From assembly GCA_013140935.1 (NCBI GenBank), contig JABFSD010000245.1:1-6299 (forward strand): 6,299 nucleotides of DNA. Reading direction: 5' to 3'. Of the stretch, positions 1-5,538 are shown piece after piece (positions within the stretch are counted from its first letter, which is position 1; every line of letters begins with the position of its first letter). The notes under the pieces were generated by a model. The model ran no database searches, was not told the DNA's origin, and saw only the letters and a program-made list of their open reading frames with translations. The position numbers and the translations under genes were made by a program. The stretch is from Acidobacteriota bacterium (GTDB lineage Bacteria; Acidobacteriota; Blastocatellia; RBC074).

Positions 1-200
1 CGCCAGCAACAGGGCGACCAGCGCAAACACCGCCAGCAACAACGTATTGAAACGCGCGCGCAGTGATTCGCTCTCTCGACCCCGAACAGCCTCTTTCTGA
101 TGTGCGCATGATGGACAGCCTGCTAGCGAAATCAGTCAGCCGCGCGCGTTTCAATACGTTGTTGCTGGCGGTGTTTGCGCTGGTCGCCCTGTTGCTGGCG
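1..200. repeat. 60-bp perfect inverted repeat at the window edge (arms 1-60 and 141-200)
   Basis: Bases 1-60 are the exact reverse complement of bases 141-200, with an 80-base spacer. Identity stops at 60/61: base 61 does not pair with base 140. The right arm lies inside the permease gene and encodes its first transmembrane segment in this window, so the left arm is an antisense copy of coding sequence. The left arm may extend beyond the window. The permease frame read back through the left arm meets a TGA at 48-50. A fold-back chimera at a contig end is the most economical explanation; a genuine inverted partial duplication is possible but less likely. Confidence 0.95.
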
Positions 201-536
201 GCAGTCGGAATTTATGGCGTCATGGCGTATTCCGTCGCGCAGCGCACACACGAACTCGGCATCCGCATGGCGCTGGGCGCTGGCAGGGGCGATGTGCCGC
301 GGCTGGTGTTGCGACAGGGGATGAAATTCGCGCTCGTCGGCGTCGTCACTGGTCTGGTCGCCGCCTTTGGTCTGACGCGCCTGCTAACGACGCTGTTATT
401 TGATGTGCAGGCGACAGATCCGCTGACCTTTGCCGGGCTTGCGCTGTTACTGACGTGTGTGGCGTTGCTCGCCTGCTGGATTCCGGCGCGGCGGGCGACG
501 AAGGTTGATCCGATGATTGCGCTGAGATGTGAGTAG
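63..536 (+). CDS. ABC transporter permease, FtsX/MacB-like, C-terminal part only
   Basis: This is the last ~157 residues of a MacB/FtsX-type permease, an inner-membrane subunit that works with an ATPase in efflux or lipoprotein/envelope transport. Three transmembrane segments are visible at about residues 31-55, 89-107 and 120-140. Between the first two lies the family's cytoplasmic coupling segment, [13 protein letters not shown] (61-73), and the protein ends with the usual [15 protein letters not shown] tail. The opening [14 protein letters not shown] is the end of the periplasmic domain, so the real protein is much longer; acidobacterial orphan permeases of this type are around 800 residues. 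The GTG at 63 is not a true start: it is simply the first available codon after the inverted segment at 1-60, which puts a stop at 48-50 in this frame. The 3' end is complete and abuts the group II intron. The substrate cannot be told. Confidence 0.88.
   Translation: MIRSLDPEQPLSDVRMMDSLLAKSVSRARFNTLLLAVFALVALLLAAVGIYGVMAYSVAQRTHELGIRMALGAGRGDVPRLVLRQGMKFALVGVVTGLVAAFGLTRLLTTLLFDVQATDPLTFAGLALLLTCVALLACWIPARRATKVDPMIALRCE
531..536 (+). other. IBS1, intron-binding site at the 5' exon end
   Basis: The last six exon bases, GAGTAG, can pair along their whole length with CTATTC at 862-867 in the intron (five Watson-Crick pairs and one G-U). The site comprises the last sense codon and the stop codon of the permease. 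The pairing supports placing the 5' splice site at 536/537. Confidence 0.65.
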
Positions 537-585
537 GTGCGAACCGTTCCTCCGAAATGACGCAGTGTGTCAGGGCTGGAGGGCG

Positions 586-601
586 AAGACCGCAAGGTCT
601 T
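586..601 (+). ncRNA. Intron domain I hairpin with GNRA tetraloop
   Basis: Six base pairs (AAGACC with GGTCTT) close a GCAA tetraloop at 592-595. GNRA loops in domain I usually make tertiary contacts in group II ribozymes. Which named contact this is cannot be decided by eye. Confidence 0.55.
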
Positions 602-851
602 TGATAACTGGAGTTTCGTACAGGTGAGATTCCTGTCCCTGTAATGCACAGGTGAAGCACTTTCCCCACGGTAGCGACTGATCCTCAATCCGTGAAGCGG
701 GAAGGAAAGGCGGTCACGTCGAGCCCAACGGCGCATCCCGTCGAGCACAGTGACAGATGGGTAGGCATACGAACTCACGTCTGAATCGTCGTCAGTCTGC
801 CAGGAGCCTACGTGGGTTATCGGCTCCGTCCAAAAGGGACACGGTGAAAGG

Positions 852-876
852 CCGAACAGCTCTATTCCTGATTCGG
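852..876 (+). ncRNA. EBS1 hairpin of the group II intron
   Basis: CCGAA (852-856) pairs with TTCGG (872-876) and CAG (857-859) with CTG (868-870), leaving one bulged A (871). The eight-base loop CTCTATTC (860-867) contains CTATTC, complementary to the six bases just upstream of the intron. This is the expected arrangement for exon-binding site 1, which selects the 5' splice site and the insertion target. It was found by inspection only and has not been confirmed by covariation. Confidence 0.65.
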
Positions 877-1035
877 ACTGCATTCCATTAGTAACCCGGC
901 GAAGAGTGAGTCCCTAAGTGTCACGTCAAACGTAACTTCGGAACGGGATAACAAACCGCAGCCCTGCGGCGCACGCGCGTCGCAGTAGGTGTCAACCGGA
1001 TGCTGCGGAGAGTGGGATGGTCTGAGAAGCAAACG

Positions 1036-1054
1036 CCCACGGGAAAGCCGTGGG
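1036..1054 (+). ncRNA. Intron hairpin upstream of the domain IV reading frame
   Basis: A perfect seven-base-pair stem, CCCACGG with CCGTGGG, closes a GAAAG loop. It lies 3' of the domain I material and about 70 bases before the protein start, consistent with domain III or the edge of domain IV. The domain assignment is tentative. Confidence 0.4.
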
Positions 1055-1111
1055 ATAGGCTGACCCGAGACCCGATGACCTGCCCATGACCTGAAAGATA
1101 GAGGTATCAGT

Positions 1112-1116
1112 AGGAG
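1112..1116 (+). promoter_or_regulatory. Ribosome binding site for the intron-encoded protein
   Basis: AGGAG lies ten bases before the ATG at 1127. It is the best Shine-Dalgarno match in the area and supports this as the ancestral start, even though the protein is now broken. Confidence 0.6.
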
Positions 1117-1126
1117 TCAATACGCT

Positions 1127-2289
1127 ATGAACACGGTGGCCCAACCACCGATGTATGGATGGAACACGTGCGCGTGGAAGGAAACCGAGCGCAATGTGTA
1201 CAAGCTCCAAAAGGCGTGGTTGACGGCGGGTGTGATGGCGGGGGAGGAATTATTTCCGACGACGGCGGGTACGCCGCAGGGCGGAGTGATTTCACCCTTG
1301 TTGGCGAACATCGCTTTGCACGGATTGGAGACGATCATTCAAGCGCGGTTTCCTCGACGACGGAACGTGAGTCCGCCGAAGGTGGTGCGCTACGCGGATG
1401 ATTTCGTGATCTTGCACGAAGAGCGTGAAGTGATTGAGCAGAGCCGTGAGGTCGTGACGGAATGGCTCGGCGAGATGGGCTTGGAATTGAAGGAAAGCAA
1501 GACGCGCATCGCGCATACGTTGGAAGCGACGGAAGGCGCAGCGGGTTTTGAGTTCCTCGGCTTCAAGATCAGGCAATATCCGGCGGGTAAACATCGCGCC
1601 GACCGTAATGGTCAGGGGCAATCCGTCGGATGTGAGCTGCGCATCGAGCCGAGCGAGAAAGGGATCAAACGGCACGCCGAGAAGTTGCGAGCTACGATCA
1701 AGCGACACGGTGCGAAACCAGTGGCCGAGTTAATCAAGGCGCTGAACGCACAAATCGCGGGCTGGACGAATTACTACCGTTATGTGTCCAGCCATCGTGC
1801 CTTTCATAAACTCGGTACGCTGCTGCGATGCTCTATGCCTGGGCGAAACGTCGGCATCCGAAGAAGAGCAAAGGCTGGCTGGTGCGCAAGTACTGGGGCG
1901 TCGTCGGAGGCTGGCGCTTTCGGTCAGCGGACGGTCAGTAGCGACTGCGGCGTCACAGTGAGACGCACTATCGGTGTTATCTCAAGGTGGCGGGCGGGCG
2001 CAGCCCTTACGACGGCGACTGGCGCTATTGGAGTACACGACTCGGCTATCACCCGAAAGTGCCGCCGCGAGTCGCGCAGCTACTCAAGCGGCAGGAGGGG
2101 AAATGCCGGGAATGCGGCCTCTGGTTCCGCGCAGGAGATGTGATGGAAATAGATCACCTGATACCGCGTTATCGTGGCGGTACGTCAGGGATTCATAACC
2201 TGCAACTCTTGCATCGGCACTGCCACGACACCAAGACGACCCGCGAGGCGGAACGTCTGGATGAGGTACGTATGACCAACGCCAGGTAA
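1127..2289 (+). pseudogene. Group II intron-encoded reverse transcriptase/maturase with HNH endonuclease, broken
   Basis: The intact family protein (about 600 residues) splices the intron and copies it into new sites. Three lesions are visible. First, the N-terminus (to ERNVYKLQK, residue ~29) jumps directly to AWLTAGVM, which normally comes just before RT motif 4. About 185 residues (RT0-RT3, with the first catalytic Asp) are therefore missing in frame, with the junction near 1211-1216. GTPQGG (residues 48-53) and YADD (89-92, bases 1391-1402) remain. Second, after the X/maturase helix (GWTNYYRYVSS...LGTLL) one base is lost near 1826; the family sequence resumes one frame over at 1828 as MLYAWAKRRHPKKSKGW. 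Third, a TAG at 1939-1941 interrupts that frame before it continues into the HNH domain. The uncorrected frame stays open to 2143, but its last ~100 residues are frameshift product. The protein is almost certainly non-functional. Confidence 0.9.
1987..2289 (+). pseudogene. HNH endonuclease domain remnant of the intron-encoded protein
   Basis: This is the C-terminal DNA-endonuclease domain that normally cuts the bottom strand of the target during retrohoming. The metal-binding framework is intact: a CxxC pair (CRECG, bases 2104-2118), the EIDHLIP segment with the catalytic His, the conserved Asn of HNLQLL, and the closing HRHCHD. The SPYDGDWRYWSTRLG linker just before it is typical of CL introns. 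The frame is open from 1942, but the nearest start codon is a GTG at 1987 that corresponds to an ordinary internal valine, and no ribosome binding site is seen. It is read as part of the broken maturase rather than as a separate gene, although an automatic annotation might call it a free HNH endonuclease. Confidence 0.75.
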
Positions 2290-2294
2290 TCGAG

Positions 2295-2330
2295 GAGCCG
2301 TGTGAGTTGGAAACTCTCACGCACGGTTTT
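2295..2330 (+). ncRNA. Group II intron domain V (catalytic hairpin)
   Basis: The segment begins GAGCCGT, which pairs with ACGGTTT at the other end. It carries the catalytic AGC triad near its 5' end, a two-base GC bulge on the 3' strand, and a distal stem GTGAG/CTCAC capped by a GGAAA-type loop. This is the diagnostic motif of group II introns and appears intact. The distal stem seems to have one extra base relative to the usual 34-base form. Confidence 0.9.
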
Positions 2331-2333
2331 GAA

Positions 2334-2366
2334 GCCGAGCCGGAGCGGCGACGCTCCGGCTTAGGC
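2334..2366 (+). ncRNA. Group II intron domain VI with bulged branch-point A
   Basis: GCC (2334-2336) pairs with GGC (2364-2366), G2337 wobbles with T2362, and AGCCGGAGC (2338-2346) pairs with GCTCCGGCT (2353-2361). The single unpaired base on the 3' strand is A2363, where the branch-point adenosine is expected. Seven to eight bases from it to the splice site places the intron end at 2370-2371. Confidence 0.75.
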
Positions 2367-2380
2367 AGCTTGAAATTCGG

Positions 2381-2418
2381 AACAGGGAAGGCCAGTGATC
2401 GCTGGCTCTCCCTGTTTT
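2381..2418 (+). terminator. Intrinsic terminator, probably of the permease gene
   Basis: AACAGGGA (2381-2388) pairs with TCCCTGTT (2409-2416). Past one mismatch, an inner GCCAG/CTGGC stem closes on a short loop. The 3' arm ends in TTTT (2415-2418). With the intron removed, this terminator would stand about 10 bases after the permease stop codon, so it most likely belonged to that gene before the insertion. It also insulates the exporter downstream. Confidence 0.8.
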
Positions 2419-2485
2419 AATGTCCCGCTCATTTGGTAAAAAACCAGCTCCCGTGTCTTTGACTCAGGCATTCGCCACTACGCGG

Positions 2486-2491
2486 TATACT
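2486..2491 (+). promoter_or_regulatory. Possible -10 box for the MFS exporter
   Basis: TATACT matches five of six consensus bases. The only -35-like hexamer, TTGACT at 2459-2464, is 21 bases upstream, longer than usual. A start about seven bases past the box would fall within a few bases of the ATG at 2501, giving a leaderless or near-leaderless message, which fits the absence of a Shine-Dalgarno sequence. Tentative. Confidence 0.35.
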
Positions 2492-2500
2492 CATCGCATC

Positions 2501-3742
2501 ATGCAAAAAATTTCGTGGCGGTTGGTTTCGATTTTGGGAGCGCTCACGGCGTTTGGCTCGCTCTCGGTGGATATGTATTTGCCGAGCTTCCCGACGCTTG
2601 AGCGGGAATTGCATACAACGAGTTCTGCCGTACAGTTTTCGCTGGCGGCGTTTTTTATCGGTATGGCGTTGGGGCAGGCGATTTATGGGCCGCTGGCGGA
2701 TCGTTATGGGCGCAAGCGGCCTTTATACGTAGGCATCGTCTTGTATGTCTTCGCTTCGTTGGGATGCGCGGCGGCGCAGAATATCGAGACATTGATTGCG
2801 TTGCGCTTCGTGCAAGCGATTGGCGGATGCGCAGGGATTGTGATTGCGCGGGCGATGGTACGCGACCTGTTCGATCAGCGCGATTCAGCGAAAGTCATCT
2901 CGATGCTGGTGCTGGTGTTGGGTGCAGCGCCGATTCTGGCTCCGACGGCGGGCGGCTATATGCTGCAACATTTCAGTTGGCGTGCCATTTTCTTGTTCCT
3001 CGCGTTGTTTGGCGTAGCCTGTTTCATCGCCGCCGTATTCGGTCTGGATGAGACCTTGCCCGCAGCGGCGCGGCATACGCACGATCAACCATTGCGGACG
3101 GCGGTGCGGGTTTACGGGCAGTTGCTGGCCGATCGGCGCTATAACGGTTACGCCATCGCGGGCGCAGTGGCTCAGGCGGGGTTGTTTGCTTACATCTCCA
3201 ATTCCCCCTTCGTTTTTATCAAGCTGTATGGCGTCAGCGAACAAACGTTCGGCGTCATGTTCGGCGCGACGGCCTTTGGGTTGATTGCGGCTTCGCAGAT
3301 CAATCACCGCTTGTTGGCACGCTGGAAGCCGGACGAGATTTTGCATTGGATCGTCGTCGTACTCGCAAGCGTAGGCGTGTTGCTTTTGCTGATGGCACTG
3401 ACCGGTTGGGGCGGCATGCTGGGCATCTGGCTGCCGCTCGTGGTTTACGTCGCCGGCTTGGGCTTTTCGTTTCCGAATACGATAGCGGGCGCGATGGCGC
3501 ATCAGGCGGAACGCGCCGGGAGCGCTTCGGCGTTGTTGGGTACTTTGCAATTTGCGCTGGCAACGCTCGTGGGTTCGTTGGTAAGCGCCTTTCACAACCA
3601 CTCAGCCGTACCGCTCGCCGCTGCTGTCGCCAGTTGCGGCTGTCTGGCGTTGCTGTTGCACCGGTTGATGATTCTGCCCCTCGTGCGCGAGTTGGGTATG
3701 ACGGAGTCAGTAGAGGACAGCGATTTACAAATTTTGGATTAG
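2501..3742 (+). CDS. MFS multidrug exporter, Bcr/CflA family
   Basis: A 413-residue, 12-segment inner-membrane proton antiporter of the drug:H+ antiporter-1 group, of normal length for Bcr/CflA. Family marks in order are: SVDMYLPSFP in the first membrane helix (residues 22-31), with the membrane Asp24; motif A, GPLADRYGRKRP (63-74), in the loop after helix 2; the LRFVQAIGG segment (101-109), with the helix-4 Arg; RAMVRDLF (117-124); motif C-like LGAAPILAPTAGGYM (140-154), typical of exporters; and the ETLP tail of helix 6 (184-187). The central loop and second six-helix half follow. The frame is open to an ATG at 2420, but that start lies one base past the terminator T-tract and adds 27 non-membrane residues. 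The ATG at 2501 puts the first helix at the usual position. The substrate is unknown; relatives export bicyclomycin, chloramphenicol or sulfonamides. Confidence 0.88.
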   Translation: MQKISWRLVSILGALTAFGSLSVDMYLPSFPTLERELHTTSSAVQFSLAAFFIGMALGQAIYGPLADRYGRKRPLYVGIVLYVFASLGCAAAQNIETLIALRFVQAIGGCAGIVIARAMVRDLFDQRDSAKVISMLVLVLGAAPILAPTAGGYMLQHFSWRAIFLFLALFGVACFIAAVFGLDETLPAAARHTHDQPLRTAVRVYGQLLADRRYNGYAIAGAVAQAGLFAYISNSPFVFIKLYGVSEQTFGVMFGATAFGLIAASQINHRLLARWKPDEILHWIVVVLASVGVLLLLMALTGWGGMLGIWLPLVVYVAGLGFSFPNTIAGAMAHQAERAGSASALLGTLQFALATLVGSLVSAFHNHSAVPLAAAVASCGCLALLLHRLMILPLVRELGMTESVEDSDLQILD

Positions 3743-3754
3743 CGGGCATTTCGT

Positions 3755-3781
3755 AGGCGGGTTGCTGCTAATTACCCGCTT
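3755..3781 (+). other. Hairpin between exporter and decarboxylase genes
   Basis: AGGCGGGT (3755-3762) pairs with ACCCGCTT (3774-3781), with one G-U pair and an 11-base loop, 12 bases after the exporter stop codon. It could be a weak terminator, but no T-tract follows. It also lies directly upstream of a TATAAT box and overlaps the likely -35 region, so it could instead be an operator-like inverted repeat. The sequence does not decide between these. Confidence 0.35.
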
Positions 3782-3792
3782 GCCCCTATAAT
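3762..3792 (+). promoter_or_regulatory. Promoter candidate for the decarboxylase gene
   Basis: A perfect TATAAT is at 3787-3792. The nearest -35-like hexamer is TTGCTG at 3762-3767, a weak match with a 19-base spacer. It is in the right place, and would leave an untranslated leader of about 80 bases containing the 13-bp tandem repeat. The -10 call is firmer than the -35 call. Confidence 0.45.
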
Positions 3793-3807
3793 CATACCCT
3801 CCAAATT

Positions 3808-3842
3808 AACGACGAAGACCAACGACGAAGACCAACGACGAA
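3808..3842 (+). repeat. 13-bp tandem repeat, 2.7 copies, in the decarboxylase leader
   Basis: AACGACGAAGACC occurs at 3808-3820 and 3821-3833, followed by a partial AACGACGAA at 3834-3842, all without mismatch. It falls between the TATAAT box and the start codon, so it would be transcribed. The unit does not code in the frame of the downstream gene. It could be simple slippage expansion or repeated binding sites. Confidence 0.9.
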
Positions 3843-3879
3843 TTTTTGCGCGGATGCATCGTTCGCGCTCCCTAACGGT

Positions 3880-5271
3880 ATGGCCGAATCTTTCAACTTG
3901 TTACAGTTGACGTCTGACGCCTTGCAACAATTGGCAGCCGGGCAAGCCGACCGCTGGCACGCTTATGAGGCGGACGAAACGCTGCACGTAGCGGAAGACA
4001 AAGCCCGTTCTGTGTTGGGCGAATTGCTCGCGCGGCTCGATGATAATTACCCGTTCTTTCATCCGTCTTATGCGGGGCAAATGCTCAAGCCGCCGCACGC
4101 CATCGCCGCCCTCGCTTATTTCATGGCGATGCAAATCAATCCGAACAATCACGCGCTGGATGGCGGCCCCGCGACGGCCAAGATGGAAACCGAGTGCGTC
4201 GCGGCGCTCGCGCGAATGTTCGGCTACGCCCAACATCTCGGCCATCTCACGTCGAGCGGGACCATCGCCAACCTCGAAGCCCTCTGGGTTGCGCGTTCGT
4301 TGCATCCCGACAAAGCCATCGCGTTTTCCGATCAGGCGCATTACACCCACGAACGCATGTGTCAGGTCATCGGCGCGAAACACGTCAAGTTGCGTTCCGA
4401 CGCGCAAGGCCGCCTAGACGTAGACGAGTTGCGCACCTACCTCAAAACCGGACGCATCGGTACGGTCGTCGTTACGGCGGGTACGACGGCGTTGGGCGCG
4501 GTTGATCCGATTCACGAAATCATCGCGTTGCAACGCGCTTACGAATTTCGGTTGCACGGCGACGCGGCTTACGGCGGATTTTTTCGTTTGCTCGTGGATG
4601 AAGACGGCGCGTTGAATCATCAAGATGCCGCCGCTTTTCGCGCGCTCGCCAAGTGCGACAGCATTGTGGTTGATCCGCATAAACACGGTTTGCAACCTTA
4701 TGGCTGCGGCGCGGTGCTGTTCCGCGATCCTTCCGTAGGGCGTTTGTATAAACACGATTCGCCTTATACCTATTTCACTTCGAGCGAATTGCATCTGGGC
4801 GAAATCAGTTTGGAATGTTCGCGCGCGGGCGCGGCGGCGGCGGCGTTGTGGGCGACGTTGCAATGCTTTCCGCTGACGGCTGACGGCTTGGGCGCAGTCT
4901 TGCGCAAGACGCGGCAAGCGGCTTTAGGTTGGGCAAAGCTGATTGATGAATCAGAGGCGTTGCGTTTGGTTACGTCGCCTGCGCTCGACATCGTGAATTT
5001 TTATGCGGTGCCAAAAGGGCTGGAAGACGGATTGCAGGTTTCTGCCATCAACGCACTCACGCATCGCGTATTCGCCGCGTTGATGAATGACCAGCAACAT
5101 CCGCTTTATCTCGCCAAGCTCAATGTCACGCAGCGCCTGTTGACCGGGCATTCAGATTTAGTTTGGGACGAAAAGCTGCTGACGGTGTTTCGCAGCGTAT
5201 TGATGAAACCGGAGCAGTTGGTGTACGTGCCGACCTTACACGAAAAGTTACTGGCAGCGATTAAAGTCTGA
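3880..5271 (+). CDS. Pyridoxal-phosphate-dependent decarboxylase (group II amino acid decarboxylase family)
   Basis: A 463-residue cytoplasmic fold-type I PLP enzyme of the glutamate/tyrosine/aromatic/diaminobutyrate decarboxylase family, which removes CO2 from an L-amino acid to give an amine. Visible residues are: SSGT (125-128) at the phosphate-binding loop; His154 in DQAHYT, which stacks on the cofactor; [12 protein letters not shown] (199-210); Asp228 in HGDAAYGG, which pairs with the pyridine nitrogen; and Lys268 in VDPHKHG, which forms the Schiff base. Family members more often have HxDAAYGG and DPHKWL/DPHKxL, so the Gly before the Asp and the HKHG context are slightly unusual. The upstream [12 protein letters not shown] and [12 protein letters not shown] segments also fit. 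The substrate cannot be assigned. No clear Shine-Dalgarno sequence precedes the ATG at 3880; the ATG at 3854 is out of frame. A small membrane protein gene follows after nine bases. Confidence 0.9.
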   Translation: MAESFNLLQLTSDALQQLAAGQADRWHAYEADETLHVAEDKARSVLGELLARLDDNYPFFHPSYAGQMLKPPHAIAALAYFMAMQINPNNHALDGGPATAKMETECVAALARMFGYAQHLGHLTSSGTIANLEALWVARSLHPDKAIAFSDQAHYTHERMCQVIGAKHVKLRSDAQGRLDVDELRTYLKTGRIGTVVVTAGTTALGAVDPIHEIIALQRAYEFRLHGDAAYGGFFRLLVDEDGALNHQDAAAFRALAKCDSIVVDPHKHGLQPYGCGAVLFRDPSVGRLYKHDSPYTYFTSSELHLGEISLECSRAGAAAAALWATLQCFPLTADGLGAVLRKTRQAALGWAKLIDESEALRLVTSPALDIVNFYAVPKGLEDGLQVSAINALTHRVFAALMNDQQHPLYLAKLNVTQRLLTGHSDLVWDEKLLTVFRSVLMKPEQLVYVPTLHEKLLAAIKV

Positions 5272-5275
5272 GAGG
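5271..5275 (+). promoter_or_regulatory. Ribosome binding site overlapping the decarboxylase stop codon
   Basis: AGAGG begins on the last base of the TGA stop (5269-5271) and lies five bases before the ATG at 5281. The overlap suggests translational coupling of the small protein to the decarboxylase, and it supports the reality of this very short gene. Confidence 0.6.
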
Positions 5276-5280
5276 TTTGC

Positions 5281-5388
5281 ATGGGACTCGATTGGTCAAA
5301 CGTAATAATACTGGTAGCGATCATCGTGTTCGTGTTTGGGCTGCACAATCTTTGGAAGCTGGTTAGTGAAATCAGAAAACTCATTTAG
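5281..5388 (+). CDS. Small single-span membrane protein, 35 residues, unknown function
   Basis: The frame runs from ATG 5281 to TAG 5386-5388 and encodes 35 residues. A short polar start (MGLDWSN) leads into a strongly hydrophobic stretch, VIILVAIIVFVFGL (residues 8-21), followed by a basic amphipathic tail, NLWKLVSEIRKLI. This predicts one membrane helix with the tail inside by the positive-inside rule. It has a good ribosome binding site nine bases past the decarboxylase stop, so it is probably in the same transcript. I do not recognise the family. It could be an accessory peptide for a membrane protein or a stand-alone regulatory peptide. The main doubt is its short length. Confidence 0.55.
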   Translation: MGLDWSNVIILVAIIVFVFGLHNLWKLVSEIRKLI

Positions 5389-5417
5389 GATTTTTTTGAA
5401 AATAACTTTATGGTTTG

Positions 5418-5527
5418 GGCGCATCGTTTAGAGTACCGCCTTGAGGCGGAATCGGAGGCTTTAGCCGACTTGCAAGTCGGCTAAAGCCTCCGATTCCGCC
5501 TCAAGGCGGTACTCTAAACGATGCGCC
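5418..5527. repeat. Perfect 110-bp palindrome, extragenic (REP/BIME-like)
   Basis: All 55 pairs from 5418/5527 to the centre at 5472/5473 are complementary, with no spacer. Each arm holds smaller palindromes: CCGCCTTGAGGCGG (5436-5449, repeated in inverted form at 5496-5509) and a central GCCGACTTGCAAGTCGGC (5464-5481). It is intergenic, between two small-protein genes. It reads as two copies of a ~55-bp extragenic element joined head to head, as in REP/BIME-type repeats. In RNA it would make a very stable hairpin that could terminate transcription or protect the 3' end of the decarboxylase message; no T-tract follows. In DNA it could extrude as a cruciform. Confidence 0.97.
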
Positions 5528-5538
5528 TGATTAACTTA

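Larger units (their letters stand above)
537..2370 (+). mobile_element. Group II intron, chloroplast-like (CL) class, degenerate
   Basis: A self-splicing retroelement inserted immediately after the permease stop codon. The 5' end is the canonical GTGCG (537-541). About 590 bases of structured, non-coding sequence (domains I-III) precede an intron-encoded protein in domain IV (1127-2289), then domain V (2295-2330) and domain VI (2334-2366). The CL assignment comes from the protein: its RT, X and HNH segments resemble the cyanobacterial/chloroplast-like lineage. The 3' boundary is approximate: 7-8 bases after the branch-point A gives 2370 or 2371, but the usual terminal A-pyrimidine is absent. 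At about 1.83 kb it is roughly 0.55 kb shorter than I expect for intact relatives, which matches the deletion in the protein. The ribozyme may still fold, but the element cannot move with its own protein. Confidence 0.9.

Noticed and set aside
1..536. Terminal inverted repeat of an insertion sequence at the left edge
   Set aside because: The right arm is ordinary permease coding sequence, there is no transposase, and the arms are only 80 bases apart.
212..883. A 223-residue frame on the minus strand
   Set aside because: It runs antisense across the permease end and the intron ribozyme; the translation has no recognisable domain and both underlying features are well supported on the + strand.
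992..1338. Two short minus-strand frames over the end of the intron RNA and the RT start
   Set aside because: They are shadows of structured intron RNA and of the RT coding sequence, with low-complexity, non-family translations.
2420..2500. Longer N-terminus for the MFS exporter starting at ATG 2420
   Set aside because: The start is next to the terminator T-tract, has no ribosome binding site, and adds 27 polar residues absent from the usual Bcr/CflA start, where the first helix follows within about ten residues.
2885..3749. Long minus-strand frames of 238 and 149 residues opposite the exporter
   Set aside because: They are rich in Arg, Gln and Pro as expected from reversed hydrophobic codons, and lie opposite a clear 12-helix transporter.
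3808..3842. CRISPR-like array
   Set aside because: The 13-bp units are directly adjacent with no spacers, and there are fewer than three copies.
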